From: Pilaira anomala
Lineage: Eukaryota; Mucoromycota; Mucoromycetes; Mucorales; Mucoraceae
NCBI GenBank assembly: GCA_025716855.1
Contig: JAIXMQ010000035.1
Coordinates: forward strand, 1 to 64,000
DNA length: 64,000 nucleotides
Reading direction: 5' to 3'
Positions 23,054 through 33,474 of the stretch are shown here, one piece after another. The translations under genes were made by a program, and so were the position numbers. Position 1 is the first letter of the stretch. Each line of letters begins with the position of its first letter. The notes below the pieces were generated by a model. That model saw nothing but the letters and a program-made list of their open reading frames with translations. It did not search any database and was not told where the DNA came from.

Positions 23054-24641
23054 TTATTCAAAAAAGTTTTTAGATAATCTATTATTACTGGTTGCTATGG
23101 TATTAGACGGTAATGGATTTCTTTGAAATAAAAAATCAGTTAATGGTCGATCAATAATGGATTCGGTGGTAGTCGGAGGATCATGCCGTTGCCGGGGAGA
23201 AGGAGGTAATCTGTACGATTGCATGGACTGTTGTTTAGAATACCAATCATTGTTGTTATGCATTCCATTACTGTTACTAGGATACGATTCTTTATTTTCT
23301 TCTTTAATTGAATATCTTTTTTCTGCTTGATGTTGATGTTGATGTTGATGAAGTTGGTGGTGTTGTTGTTGTTGCTGGTGGTGTTGTTGGTGTTGTTGTT
23401 GGTGTTGCTGATGTTGCTGTTGCTGTTGCTGATGCTATACATTTATATAAAAAAAAAATCCCGTTATTACACAATGGTTACACTTGTTTAAATCTTTTTT
23501 CCTATACTTTTACTCGTTGTTGTTGATGTTGTTCTTGAGCCATGTCCGTATAAATCATGTATGTAATGTATGCGTGCATAGCATTTCTTTTGATACGTGG
23601 ATTCTGTTTCTGTTTTTAATATATATATATGAATATAAGATTCTTTTTTTCAAGTTATTAATAGCATTATCATCATTATTACCATAGACAAGTATTGCCA
23701 GGAAAACGCATGTGTACCCTCAGATTGTGACTCACTCTAAAAATCAATGGTAAAAAAAAAAAAAAAAAAAAAAGATAAACAACTATGTCAATGCATATTT
23801 TATATCTGCATAATTTTTTTGTTTTCCTTACCCCTTTCACTTCTTCTTCTGTTCCTGCCATATTATTCACAGTTGAAGTTGGCCACGTGTCATTTGATTC
23901 TATTTGCATAGATACCGAGGGTCTAGGATAACGATGACGTCTTTCACTGTGACGACGATGTAATACGGACGAAGAAGACCTGCCGTCGCTATCATCATTT
24001 GATCCATATGTAAATGATTTTCTTTTTGCAGAAGCTTAAATTAAAATAAGTCTCTTTTTCCATTCTTTTATATATATATATATATATATATATCTTACCG
24101 TGTCTACCATGTAACTTAATTTCTCTTCTTTCATAAGCTCTACCTTTATATTTTCCTTCGTCGTTAATAACTGCTGCTGCTGCTGCCAATAACATGATAG
24201 GATCAGGTTGAGTACGCTCTTGTTGCAAATGAAGATTGGCATCTGTCTTAATAGGTAATGACACTTTGATATCTCCTGTATCAAATAAATATATAAAAAA
24301 AAAAAATTAAAAAAGTTGTCAGTTGACTTTATCCATTCTAAGTACAATACCTTTATTGGATACTCTCCTCTTGAATTTATCGTCAATCATGATTAAATTA
24401 TTGGAAGAATCTATAAATATATAGTTAGTAACACGGGACAATAAATAAAAAAAATCATCGTACACTCTATTTTACCCATGAGTTGTTGTAAAGAAGAAGT
24501 ATCTTGATTAGCTAAGTCAATCAAAATACGGCTAGCTTCTGCATCCACTTTATTTGACGATTCCTGTAATTCAAAAGCATCTTGACTTTTTCTTGTAGAA
24601 GAAGAGCGTGGCTGTATTTGTGTTGGGTATTCCTGCAGCAT
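23054..24641 (-). CDS. Low-complexity protein with a short ordered core, unknown function
   Basis: Seven exons (24476..24641, 24351..24410, 24099..24275, 23832..24034, 23683..23736, 23514..23609, 23054..23434) sum to 378 codons, and every join keeps frame. I do not recognise the family. The N-terminal half is polar; an Ala run (LLAAAAAVINDEGKYKGRAY) and a basic Ser/Arg/His segment (SVLHRRHSERRHRYPRP) follow. Two small exons encode the most ordered-looking part: HAFSWQYLSM joined to KQNPRIKRNAMHAYITYMIY, then TDMAQEQ. The next exon opens with a His/Gln-rich run of about 35 residues. The composition suggests a regulatory or RNA-related protein, but no function is claimed. Confidence 0.65.
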
Positions 24642-24807
24642 GTTCAGTTTAAAATAATAATAATAAACAGAAGAAGAAAAATACAAAAGAAAAAGAAAGG
24701 AAATAAAAAAGAAACTTGTAAAAAAAAAAAAAAAAAAAAAGGATAAAAAAAAAGTGTGTGTGCGTCGTGTAACAGCTTTTAAATAAAATCCATAAATAAG
24801 CTGTGAT

Positions 24808-24815
24808 TGACGTCA
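24808..24815. promoter_or_regulatory. Perfect CRE palindrome TGACGTCA
   Basis: An 8-bp ATF/CREB palindrome lies 167 bp upstream of the ATG of the low-complexity gene and just beyond the OLA1-like stop. Position fits a bZIP site for the former; binding is inference. Confidence 0.5.
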
Positions 24816-24850
24816 GCGTTTTTAAATTGACGTTTTATTTTGTTATGAAA

Positions 24851-26398
24851 TTACTTCTTTTTATCAGTTACATTAAACTTGAAATGAGCAATATCACCAT
24901 CTTCAATTGCATAGTCTTTACCCTTTTGTAAGTATTTACCTGCTGCCTTTACAGCAGCTTCATTACCCAACGCTTTAAGATCAGTATACTTTTGAATTTC
25001 AGCCGAAATGAAACCACGCATAAAATCAGTATGAATTACACCTGCTGCTTGAGGCGCCTTTGTTCTATTCTATAATAACATAACAAAGTAAGAAGAATAT
25101 ATATATATAAGTATGTATAACTTGTTACTTACTCTAACTGTCCAAGCACGCACTTCTTGTTGTCCACAAGTATAATAATGAATTAAATCTAACGCTTTAT
25201 AACCAGCTAAAATAACCTTGGGTAATTGAGATTGAATATTTAAATCGTTCAAGTATTGTTCTTGTTCTTCTTTTTCCATGTCTGCCAACTTTGATTCTAA
25301 AGAGACAGATAAAGGAATAATAAGATCTCCCTTATTATTCTCTTCTACCCATTCATTAATTCCTGGTAACCATTTATTATTATTTGAAATATAATCTTTT
25401 TCGCTTGTATTAACAAGATAAATCATTGGTTTAGCTGTTAACAAATGTAAGCTATTGATAATATTAATCTCTGCTGAACTCCATTCTCCTTTTCTAACAT
25501 CTCTTCCTTTAGCCATAAACTCTGCCAACTTTTCAACAATACTCTGAATGGATACTTAGTACTTGCTTTTTTTTTATATATACACATAATTACTTCTTAA
25601 TTACCAATTCTTCCTTTTTAGAAATCGTACCCGCCAATTTCTTTGCGTCTGGGAACTTTGCTAACTTTGACAGTTCAATTAAATGACGTTCCAACATTTC
25701 TTCGTCTTTTATTCTTAATTCATTTTGAATAATTTCTAAATCTCTAACTGGATCAACCGTATTTTCTACATGAGTGATATCATCATTTTCAAAACCTCTA
25801 ACAAGGTGGTAAATAGCATCAACTGAAGCTACATTAGATAGAAATGCATTACCGAGACCTGCACCTTGTGAAGCACCTCTTACAAGTCCTGCAATATCTA
25901 CTATTGTCAACTAATAAAGTTTTTTTTTTTTTAAAAAAACAGGGCTTATGTTTAAACTATAGAAAAAAAAAACTTACATGTGCAGGTGTAATCTTTTTAG
26001 GTTCATATGTCTTTACAAGCCAATCCAATCGATCATCAGGTACTTCTACTCGGGCTTCTGATGGATCAATAGTACAAAATGGATAATTTTCGGCTGGGAC
26101 ACTACTGTTGGTAAGTGCATTAAACAAGGATGATTTACTATCAATTTTCTTTTTTTTTAGTACAATTTTTTTTTTTTTTTTTTTTTGACAGTTCAAATAT
26201 ATAAATATTTTTTTACCCAATATTGGGTAACCCTACAACACCCATACGAAGGTTATTTGAAGGTCTACCCAAGAAAGCTTTCTCGGTTTCTTCTTTTTTG
26301 TTCGTCTTTTTTTTAGCTAAAATTATATTTGAGCTCGAAAAGAAGCGCTGAGAGTTTAAGCCAGGGACATGACAAAGTTTCTTTGAAATGCTCAACAT
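24851..26398 (-). CDS. OLA1/YchF-type ATPase with mitochondrial presequence (Ylf2-like)
   Basis: Obg-like P-loop ATPase. Exons are 26217..26398, 25978..26137, 25594..25910, 25133..25541 and 24851..25069 (428 residues). G1 is [18 protein letters not shown]3 [17 protein letters not shown]; the G4 position reads YLVNTSEKD, the NxxE form that gives OLA1 proteins ATP rather than GTP preference. A C-terminal TGS domain ends the protein ([18 protein letters not shown]). The N-terminus [31 protein letters not shown] is basic and Ser-rich with RFFSSS, a typical matrix-cleavage context, so this is likely the mitochondrial paralogue (yeast Ylf2 class) and not cytosolic OLA1. Confidence 0.93.
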
Positions 26399-27484
26399 GT
26401 TGAAATAAAATAAAAAAGGGGCAAAAAAGTTTTTTTTTTTTTTAAGCATCCATGTTACTTGATTTTTTATTCGACTAGGATTGGTTTAAAACTGACCGGA
26501 GTGATTTACCAAAAAATATATGGAAATCATAACGCTTTACGATCTCTTATCTTACTGTCATCAAGCTCAAATGAAATTGAACATAGAATATCACATTATT
26601 CGCTATGCTGTTAATGTTCACAGAAATGGTGGCCTTTTGATTCTTTATCATGATATAAACTTCAGGTTCCGGAGAGAGTCAATAACCTGTTTGTGGCGTG
26701 GGTAGAAAAAGACGTCAACATTACATATATCGTTTGACTTGACATTTGTAGATATTGCAGTGTTTGCATAATAATTTGTAAAAGAAAGGACTAACCGCGA
26801 GAAGGTAAAAGTATTTTTAATTCCAAAAATTAAAGATGAGAACACAGCATAAGTAAGATGGGATAAGAATGACTCTATTCTTCAATAGGAGAAAGTGTCT
26901 ATCAAAATACCAGTGAAGTTTAGAGTGTGTGATTAGTTGTATCGCCTTTAATCTCTTCACTTATAAAATTTGTTTATCCTTGAAAAAAAAAAAAAACGAA
27001 AAATTAAAGATCCATAGCAATCCTTAACGTAATAAACTATATTATATATATATATATAAAAATATAAACTCGCATGACCGTAAATACGCTAATGAGAGTA
27101 CAATTTGGGGTAAAATAAGTCGTGCCATCTTATTAATAAATACAGTAGACATGTATATGTCTCCTCATTTCTATAGCATTCAGTACTATATAGTTATAGA
27201 TTAATTCATTATTATTTCTTTTTAACATTCCCCAAAAAGAAACTAAATAGAGTTGTGATTGAAAGAGATGAAACATAGTGGCACGAACTAAGGAATGTTG
27301 TGCAAAACATTTAAAACTGTCAAATCGAAAAGCATGTTCTCTCAACCAATCGCGCCTACATAATTTATTTTTGTATGACCAAATATCTGAAGCTTCATTA
27401 TAATAGAAAGAACGTTGTCCTTGTGATTTTTTAAGTTATATATATATATATAAAAAAAAGAAGAAAGTCTATGTTTATTTTTTA
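26399..27484. other. Intergenic region, no gene seen
   Basis: About 1.1 kb of AT-rich DNA. Small open frames on both strands have no family character. It contains the promoter of the OLA1-like gene at its left end. Confidence 0.5.
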
Positions 27485-28165
27485 TCATGCAGTAGCTTTT
27501 TCTGTGAGGTCTATAAGTCTTTTTAAACCCGTAATCCAGTTACCATGTCTATCATATTCAGTAGTCATCAATTGTGTCTGAACTGTCAACGCTTTAGCAT
27601 ATTCTTTTGATTTTAAGGCTATATAAAAAGAGTTAAATACCGTCTTATCGTTTCGTTAAAGAGACTAACCTTCTGTCAAAGTATGCAGCGAACGAATTAC
27701 TTCATCAGACAATTCCTTATTTTCTAATTCTTTCAATAATATTTCTACTCTACGGGAAGTGTCATCAACAATTCTCTTTTGAGGACCAGTCTGAAAAAAA
27801 AAAGGGGGCCAAAATAAAATAAGTTTGTCGGTCTCAATCTATTTGAGTAGTTGCTATTTACCTTAAAAGCTGATTTGCAAACTTCTAAGGAAGTTGAAAT
27901 AATGTTTTCAATGTCTTGTGCATTAGAGGCATCATCTAGATGATCTGCAGACTTACGAAAAATCTAAAAGTACAATATCAATTTTTAGGCTAAACTTTAT
28001 TATTTAATCATCAGTAGGTTTGTTGCTACCTTTTTAGGAGGGTCATTCTATAAGTAAATTTATTAGAACGTAAGAAGAAATGATAGTGAGATAGGAAGTT
28101 ACCCAATGGTTTTCAATAATTGCCGTACGAAAGTCTGATGGGGCGGAGGATGCGTCTGTTGTCAT
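27485..28165 (-). CDS. SRA1/Sec31-C-like helical domain protein
   Basis: Five exons (28103..28165, an 18-nt microexon 28030..28047, 27862..27963, 27670..27790, 27485..27618) encode 145 residues. The C-terminal ~100 residues form the five-helix SRA1 domain: DDTSRRVEILLKELEN, then EVIRSLHTLTEALKSK, then TEYDRHGNWITGLKRLID, which parallels the DISRRL...WMVGVKRLI pattern of human SRA1 protein and the C-terminal domain of Sec31. The N-terminus has a short Pro segment, NDPPKK, encoded wholly by the microexon. The size suggests a stand-alone SRA1-like protein, not a COPII coat subunit. Role is unknown in fungi. Confidence 0.8.
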
Positions 28166-28323
28166 TATTTGGAAGGAGAAGAGGATAAAGAATGTAATTT
28201 AAACATTTGCTAAAGAAGACCTCATTTTAGCAATAAGAGTCACACACTTGACTGAGTTTTCAGAACAACAACAAAGCAATTTGTTGCTTGAGATTCATAA
28301 ATAAAGGATTCTTTTTATTTATA

Positions 28324-29732
28324 TTATTGATATTTTTTTTGATCACTAAAGTTATGTAAAATTGCTTCATAACAAAAGAACATAATTGCAGCATTTGGTA
28401 CTACTCGTAATAAATGCGCAGACATTCCTCCATACAATGAAATTACGCCTTCTTCTCTTATAATTAATTTTAAGCACTGTAGAATTCCTGTATATTTTAC
28501 TACGCCATTCTTTGTGGGTTCTCTCAATCGTGTTCTAATAACTTCGTGTGGGTATGCTATACAAGCTGCTACTAACTTTGCCATAGCTGCAGCGCCTAAA
28601 TTACCAAGCCATGCTATATATATATAAACATATAGGTATAAGTAAAAAAATATCATATATATATATGTATAATTCATTTACCTTGTGCACTTTTACCGCC
28701 AAATGTTTTTTTGTTTTCCATTTGAGCTGGAGAATGAGCCCATCTCTTTTTAAGTTTTTCATATATAACCCACTGCACAGTTCCCTCAGCAACACCCAAG
28801 TAAGAAGCACTCATACCTCGATATAATCCTTTTACTCCCTCCTGCTTTAATATTTTTAAAGCACAATCAAAGCTATTGTTATACATCCTTTGCTTCCCTT
28901 GTAACTGCAATCGTGTTTTAACAACCCAAATAGGATTTGTTACAGTTGAAGTGATTATGCCTAGGTTTAAATTTTGGTTACACATATATGTTAACAGAAG
29001 TTTTCTTTGTCCCTTTTTTTTTTATTTTACCTGCTGTTGCAGCAGAAGCTAAATGAACTATTGGCGTTTCTTTGCCATGATTTAATTCGGTATAGAACTT
29101 TTTGCCATTACCATATGTATAAAAATTAATGGCTCTGTTGTTTATATTAATATTTTATTCAGAAAAAAAAAAAGAAGGAGACTTTACCTTGCCGGAATGA
29201 CGCCAATCAAATTAGGTCCAAGACCTTTAAAATAACCTCGGATACCTTCAATTTGCTTAATTTGCCTAAGCATAAAATCGTATTTAATAACAATTCCGTT
29301 GATATATTTACTTTCCTATTTACATTAATAATTTGCCGGTCTCAATAAAATGACCTAGTATAAATTGTCTTTTCTTCAAGCCTTTTTCCACTCCTTGTTG
29401 ATAAAACGTCGACTTTTTATACAAATATATAAAAAAAAAAAAGAAAGGGTTATCAATAAAACAAGGCTGACGTAGGTAATTTTACTCAAACACTAACCTG
29501 TAAACGAGTTTTTACGACGTCTAAGGGAGAAGTACAAACAGCACCAACTAATCCGCCTACACTGAAATGAAGCAAAGTATGTTGGAATATTTTCAGGGAA
29601 AAAAAAAGAAGTATACTGCTGATATGCTTACCCTCCTGCAATAAAATGAACATACGACTTGGTGTCTTTTGAAATAATTTGCTTTTTCACTCTTAACTCG
29701 TTTGAGTTAAGTACTGCCGTTGTAGCTGACAT
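28324..29732 (-). CDS. RIM2: Mitochondrial carrier, Rim2/SLC25A33-36 pyrimidine nucleotide type
   Basis: Inner-membrane antiporter importing pyrimidine nucleoside triphosphates. Exons are 29632..29732, 29498..29561, 29324..29412, 29188..29265, 29031..29134, 28682..28960 and 28324..28613 (334 residues). Three carrier repeats show the signatures SPLDVVKTRLQ, NPIWVVKTRLQ and YPHEVIRTRLR; the Trp in the second (PIW) is characteristic of the Rim2/SLC25A32/33/36 branch. FKGLGPNLIGVIPARAINFYTYG and WVIYEKLKKRW agree. Length is normal. Confidence 0.93.
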
Positions 29733-30516
29733 GGAGTGAAAAAATAATAGAGAAAAGATAGTGGAACTAAGAGGTCCACCCATCAAATTTTTGTTTTTTT
29801 CTTAAGAAAAGAGGCTTAGATTTTGAACTCAAACTCAGATTTGACACTGTGTTTATATGTTTGTCATACTTTAGCATGAATTTACATTGAAATAATAGCA
29901 AAACTTCAATTGCCGCATTGTACATTTGTAATGCTGGATAAATTATGAATGCAATTGATCAAATTTACCTTGTTGGTTAACACAAACTATTTTTCTGAGT
30001 TGATGAGAACTACTTAAGACATCTTCAACTGGAATCTTGAATGTACACTTTAGTGTTGTACATAATAAGTTATAATTATATGCAGAGTATCATAATATAC
30101 AAAATATTCTCTTTCCTTTTAACTATAAGTTTATTTAAAAAAGAGGTTTTTATTTATTAAAATATATTAATTACTAAAAAAAAAAAAAAAATGGATTGTT
30201 ATATTTCTATCTTAGGGGTCTTTTTTAACGTTAACATTGACATTTTGATTTTATGACTTGAGGAGAACAGTAATCTTTTGGCGTAATTACATTTAAATTT
30301 CTATAAAAAATTATCGTCCAATATATCTTTAGGATCTTCCAAGATTTGTTTGAATTCAATACGGTATTATTTAATATTATGAAGTGTTACATACATACAT
30401 AACGTTAAAAAATTAGTTAGTAAAGTGTAATACAATAGGTATGCATCAACACAACAATTAATGATACTATTTTCCTTTGAGAAGACTACCAAGATAGGAA
30501 CCATCAATCCAATCTC
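29733..30516. other. Intergenic region, no gene seen
   Basis: AT-rich DNA between the carrier start and the tandem array; no gene or RNA is supported. Confidence 0.5.
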
Positions 30517-32080
30517 TCCCTACGATATCCGTATGGTTTTATGTGCCATTACACGCAGATTAAACTGCACGAACCGCTCGTAAACGATGAGGAGAGAGAA
30601 AGGAGACAGGACTTACCAAGATAGAATATACTCGCCAGAAAATAGAAATATTTCAAGGAGAGGTGATTACCTTTTTAGAAGTGAGAGAAACTTATCCTAG
30701 AGAGAGAGAGAAATAAGAGGAATATGTTAGAATCAATTTATAGGAAATAAATAAATAAATAAAAAGTTACTTACCATTATCTTCAGTCATATTAACGGTA
30801 ACTATGCTGACAATATCCCACAAAATAACGAGCCAAGTTGCTAAAGCTTGCTAATCAGAAGACTGAGAATCTCCAAACACCTCCTACAATATCCGCATGG
30901 TTTTACGTGCCATTACACCCAGATTAAACTGTACGAACCGCTCGTAAACGATGAGGGAGATGAAGAAGATAAACAGCTTCGTCGAAACTCACTTTAACAA
31001 CCATTCTGTCCTTTCGTTTTCAAAACCCAGTAAGCCCAATAGCGGTATTTCTAAATAATATATGTTAGAATCAGTTTAAAAGCTAAAACAAAGGTTATTA
31101 TGTATTTACCTTTCTTTCCCATCATATTAACAACAACACCAACAACTATGCTGAGAGTATCGAGTCGAGTTGCTAAAGTGAGTTTATCAGAAGACTGAGA
31201 ATCTCCAAACACCTCCTACGATATTCGCATGGTTTTACGTGCCATTACACCCAGATTAAACTGTACGAACCGCTCGTAAACGATGAGGGAGATGAAGAAG
31301 GTAAACAGCTTCGTCGAAACTCGCCTTAACAACCATTCTTCTCCTTTGTTTTCCAATGCCAGTAAGCCCAGTAGCGGTATTTCTAAATAATATATGTTAG
31401 AATCAGTTTAAAAGCTAAGACAGAAGTTATTGTGTATTTACCTTTCTTTTTCATCATGTTGAGAGTATCGATTCAAGTTGCTAAAGTGAGTTTATCAGAA
31501 GACTGAGAATCTCCAAACACCTCCTACGATATTCGCATGGTTTTACGTGCCATTACACCCAGATTAAACTGTACGAACCGCTCGTAAACGATGAGGGAGA
31601 TGAGTAAGACAAACAGCTTCGTCAAAACACACCTTAACTACCATTCTGTCCTTGTGTCTTCAAAATCCAATAGCCTATACTAGCGGTGGCTCTAAATAAT
31701 ACATGTTAGAACCAGTTTAGAAGCTAAAAAAAAAAGTTATTGTGTATTACCATTTTTTTCATTATATTAGCAACGACAGCAACAATTATGCTGATCCAAG
31801 ATGCCAAAGTGTATTTATCAGAAGACTGAATACCTCCAAACACCTCCTACGATATTCGCATGGTTTTACGTGCCATTACACCCAGATTAAACTGTACGAA
31901 CCGCTCGTAAACGATGAGGGAGATGAATAAGACAAACAGCTTCGTCAAAACACACCTTAACTACCATTCTGTCCTTGTGTTTTCAAAAGCCTGTAAGCCT
32001 ATAAGAGCAGTGGTTTTAAATAATATAAGTTAGAATCAGTTTAAAAACCAAAAAAAAAAAGGCTATATGTGTAGTACCAT
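30517..32080. repeat. Tandem array of five ~310-360 bp units with intron-like segments
   Basis: A box running CATGGTTTTACGTGCCATTA and onward (about 75 bp) recurs with its GGTTTTA at 30535, 30899, 31231, 31539 and 31862, spacing 364, 332, 308 and 323 bp. The last four copies are nearly identical in the box; the first is more diverged. Between boxes, the minus strand shows GTAAATAC or GTAATAC donors, TTCTAAC branch sites and TTTAG acceptors exactly 59 nt apart at 31051..31109, 31383..31441 and 31692..31750. A longer version lies at 30697..30774. The fifth (near 32014-32077) has lost its acceptor AG. No long reading frame crosses the units, so a non-coding spliced transcript or decayed gene is the likeliest reading. 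Confidence 0.85.
31051..31109 (-). other. Predicted 59-nt intron in repeat array (unit B/C)
   Basis: Minus-strand GTAAATAC donor, TTCTAAC branch and TATTTAG acceptor. The same element recurs at 31383..31441 and 31692..31750 with identical length. It looks like a working Mucoromycota intron, but transcription is not shown. Confidence 0.55.
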
Positions 32081-33474
32081 TTTTTTTCAATCAAATATTA
32101 ACAACAACAGCACCAGCACCAGTACGATTGATTTAGCTTCCTTGAACCAAGAAGAAAAAAAAGTATTCTAAAAATAGAGCAGAAAAAAAAAAGTAAGAAA
32201 TTTGCCCTTATTCATTTTTTGACAACATTTTTTTTTTTTTTTTACCTTTTGATTTTCAATGAAGCAAGCTCCTTCATGAAAAAAAAAACTACTTTTTTAA
32301 CTAAAGAGATAGACAGAACCAAGTCTTGTACTTCTTTACTTGCTTCATAATAACAAACATCAACACCAGTAGCAACACCAGTAGCAACACCAGTAGAAAC
32401 AACAGCGTAAACTGTAACACAAATATTATAACATTTCTAAATAAAAGAAACCCAGAAACTGGTATTAAAATTTAAAAATTCATGCAATGATACTCTTTTA
32501 ACTTACCAGAAGTAAACCTTTTGTGTTCAGAAACCACTCCATTGAGAAGCTAATGACAACTGTGTCATAAATAAAAGTAGAGATTTGCACACCGTAAAAG
32601 CGTGAAACGAAAGAAGTACACTTCAAGAAGTACTAATTGTGACATGTCAGAACAACATGAATGCCCTACAGTACAGAAACCGTTACATACATATTATAAT
32701 CAAACAATAGAATACTATACCTTACAAAAAAAAGTTAAAGAAAAGAAAAGAAAGGGAAAGAAAAAGAAAAAGAAAAAAAAAGGATAAAAAAGAATAAAAA
32801 AAGGGGGAAAAGGAAAATTTGACAACAATGAATGCCCCTTTTTTTTGCATGAATTTTTTTACCTGCGCTTTTTTTTTATACTGCAAAATGAAAAATAAAA
32901 AAAAATAGCAGTACTCTATATGTTAAGAGGACATCTGTCAAGTGATGGGTCTGTAAATATAACTACAGTAGTACTCTTATGTTAGAAGAGTATATTATTG
33001 ACAAGTATTGTCCTTCTTTTAAAAAAGCAACAACTGTCATATATGTACATATAAATTGAAATGAGCAGAATGTAGTTAGTATTATATATAAATGATATCT
33101 TTATTTTTATATGTCCATGAATTTATATCCCATCTATAAAAAGTGTTCATTTGAGAGCGTTACTATAGTAATTTTACTTTTAATATCTACAAATTGTAAG
33201 AAAAGCGCAAAAAAGCTATAAAAAATATTCAAAGAATATAATATGTAAAATAGAGATACATTATTAAAGAATTACAAGGTTAGTATATCGAGTCCCATGT
33301 AGTGATGAAAGATCTTATGCTCTCTAATCTATTCACTGTCAAAATGAGTTTGTTTATATCCTCTTTTACGCCCTGAGTTTCAAAAAGCAACGAGAAATAA
33401 TTCAGAGCTATATTTCTTTAGTTTCACTTCTTTTTTTTTTTTCTTCTTTCGTCATAAATACGAATTTTTATATT
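32081..33474. other. Intergenic region, low complexity
   Basis: About 1.4 kb with homopolymers, AAAG-rich runs (32740-32815) and (ACACCAGTAGCA)-like short repeats (32362-32397). No gene is supported. The right end is the promoter of the presequence protease gene. Confidence 0.5.

Noticed and set aside
23308..23526. Val/Asp-rich plus-strand ORF
   Set aside because: It is the antisense of the CAA/CAC (Gln/His) run of the minus-strand gene.
31742..31930. 62-codon plus-strand ORF inside the repeat array
   Set aside because: Not maintained in the other copies; it runs through the conserved box in a frame that stops elsewhere.
30517..32080. CRISPR-like or 5S rRNA array
   Set aside because: Units are over 300 bp in a eukaryote, with intron signals, and lack 5S rRNA sequence or Pol III A/B boxes in the right order.
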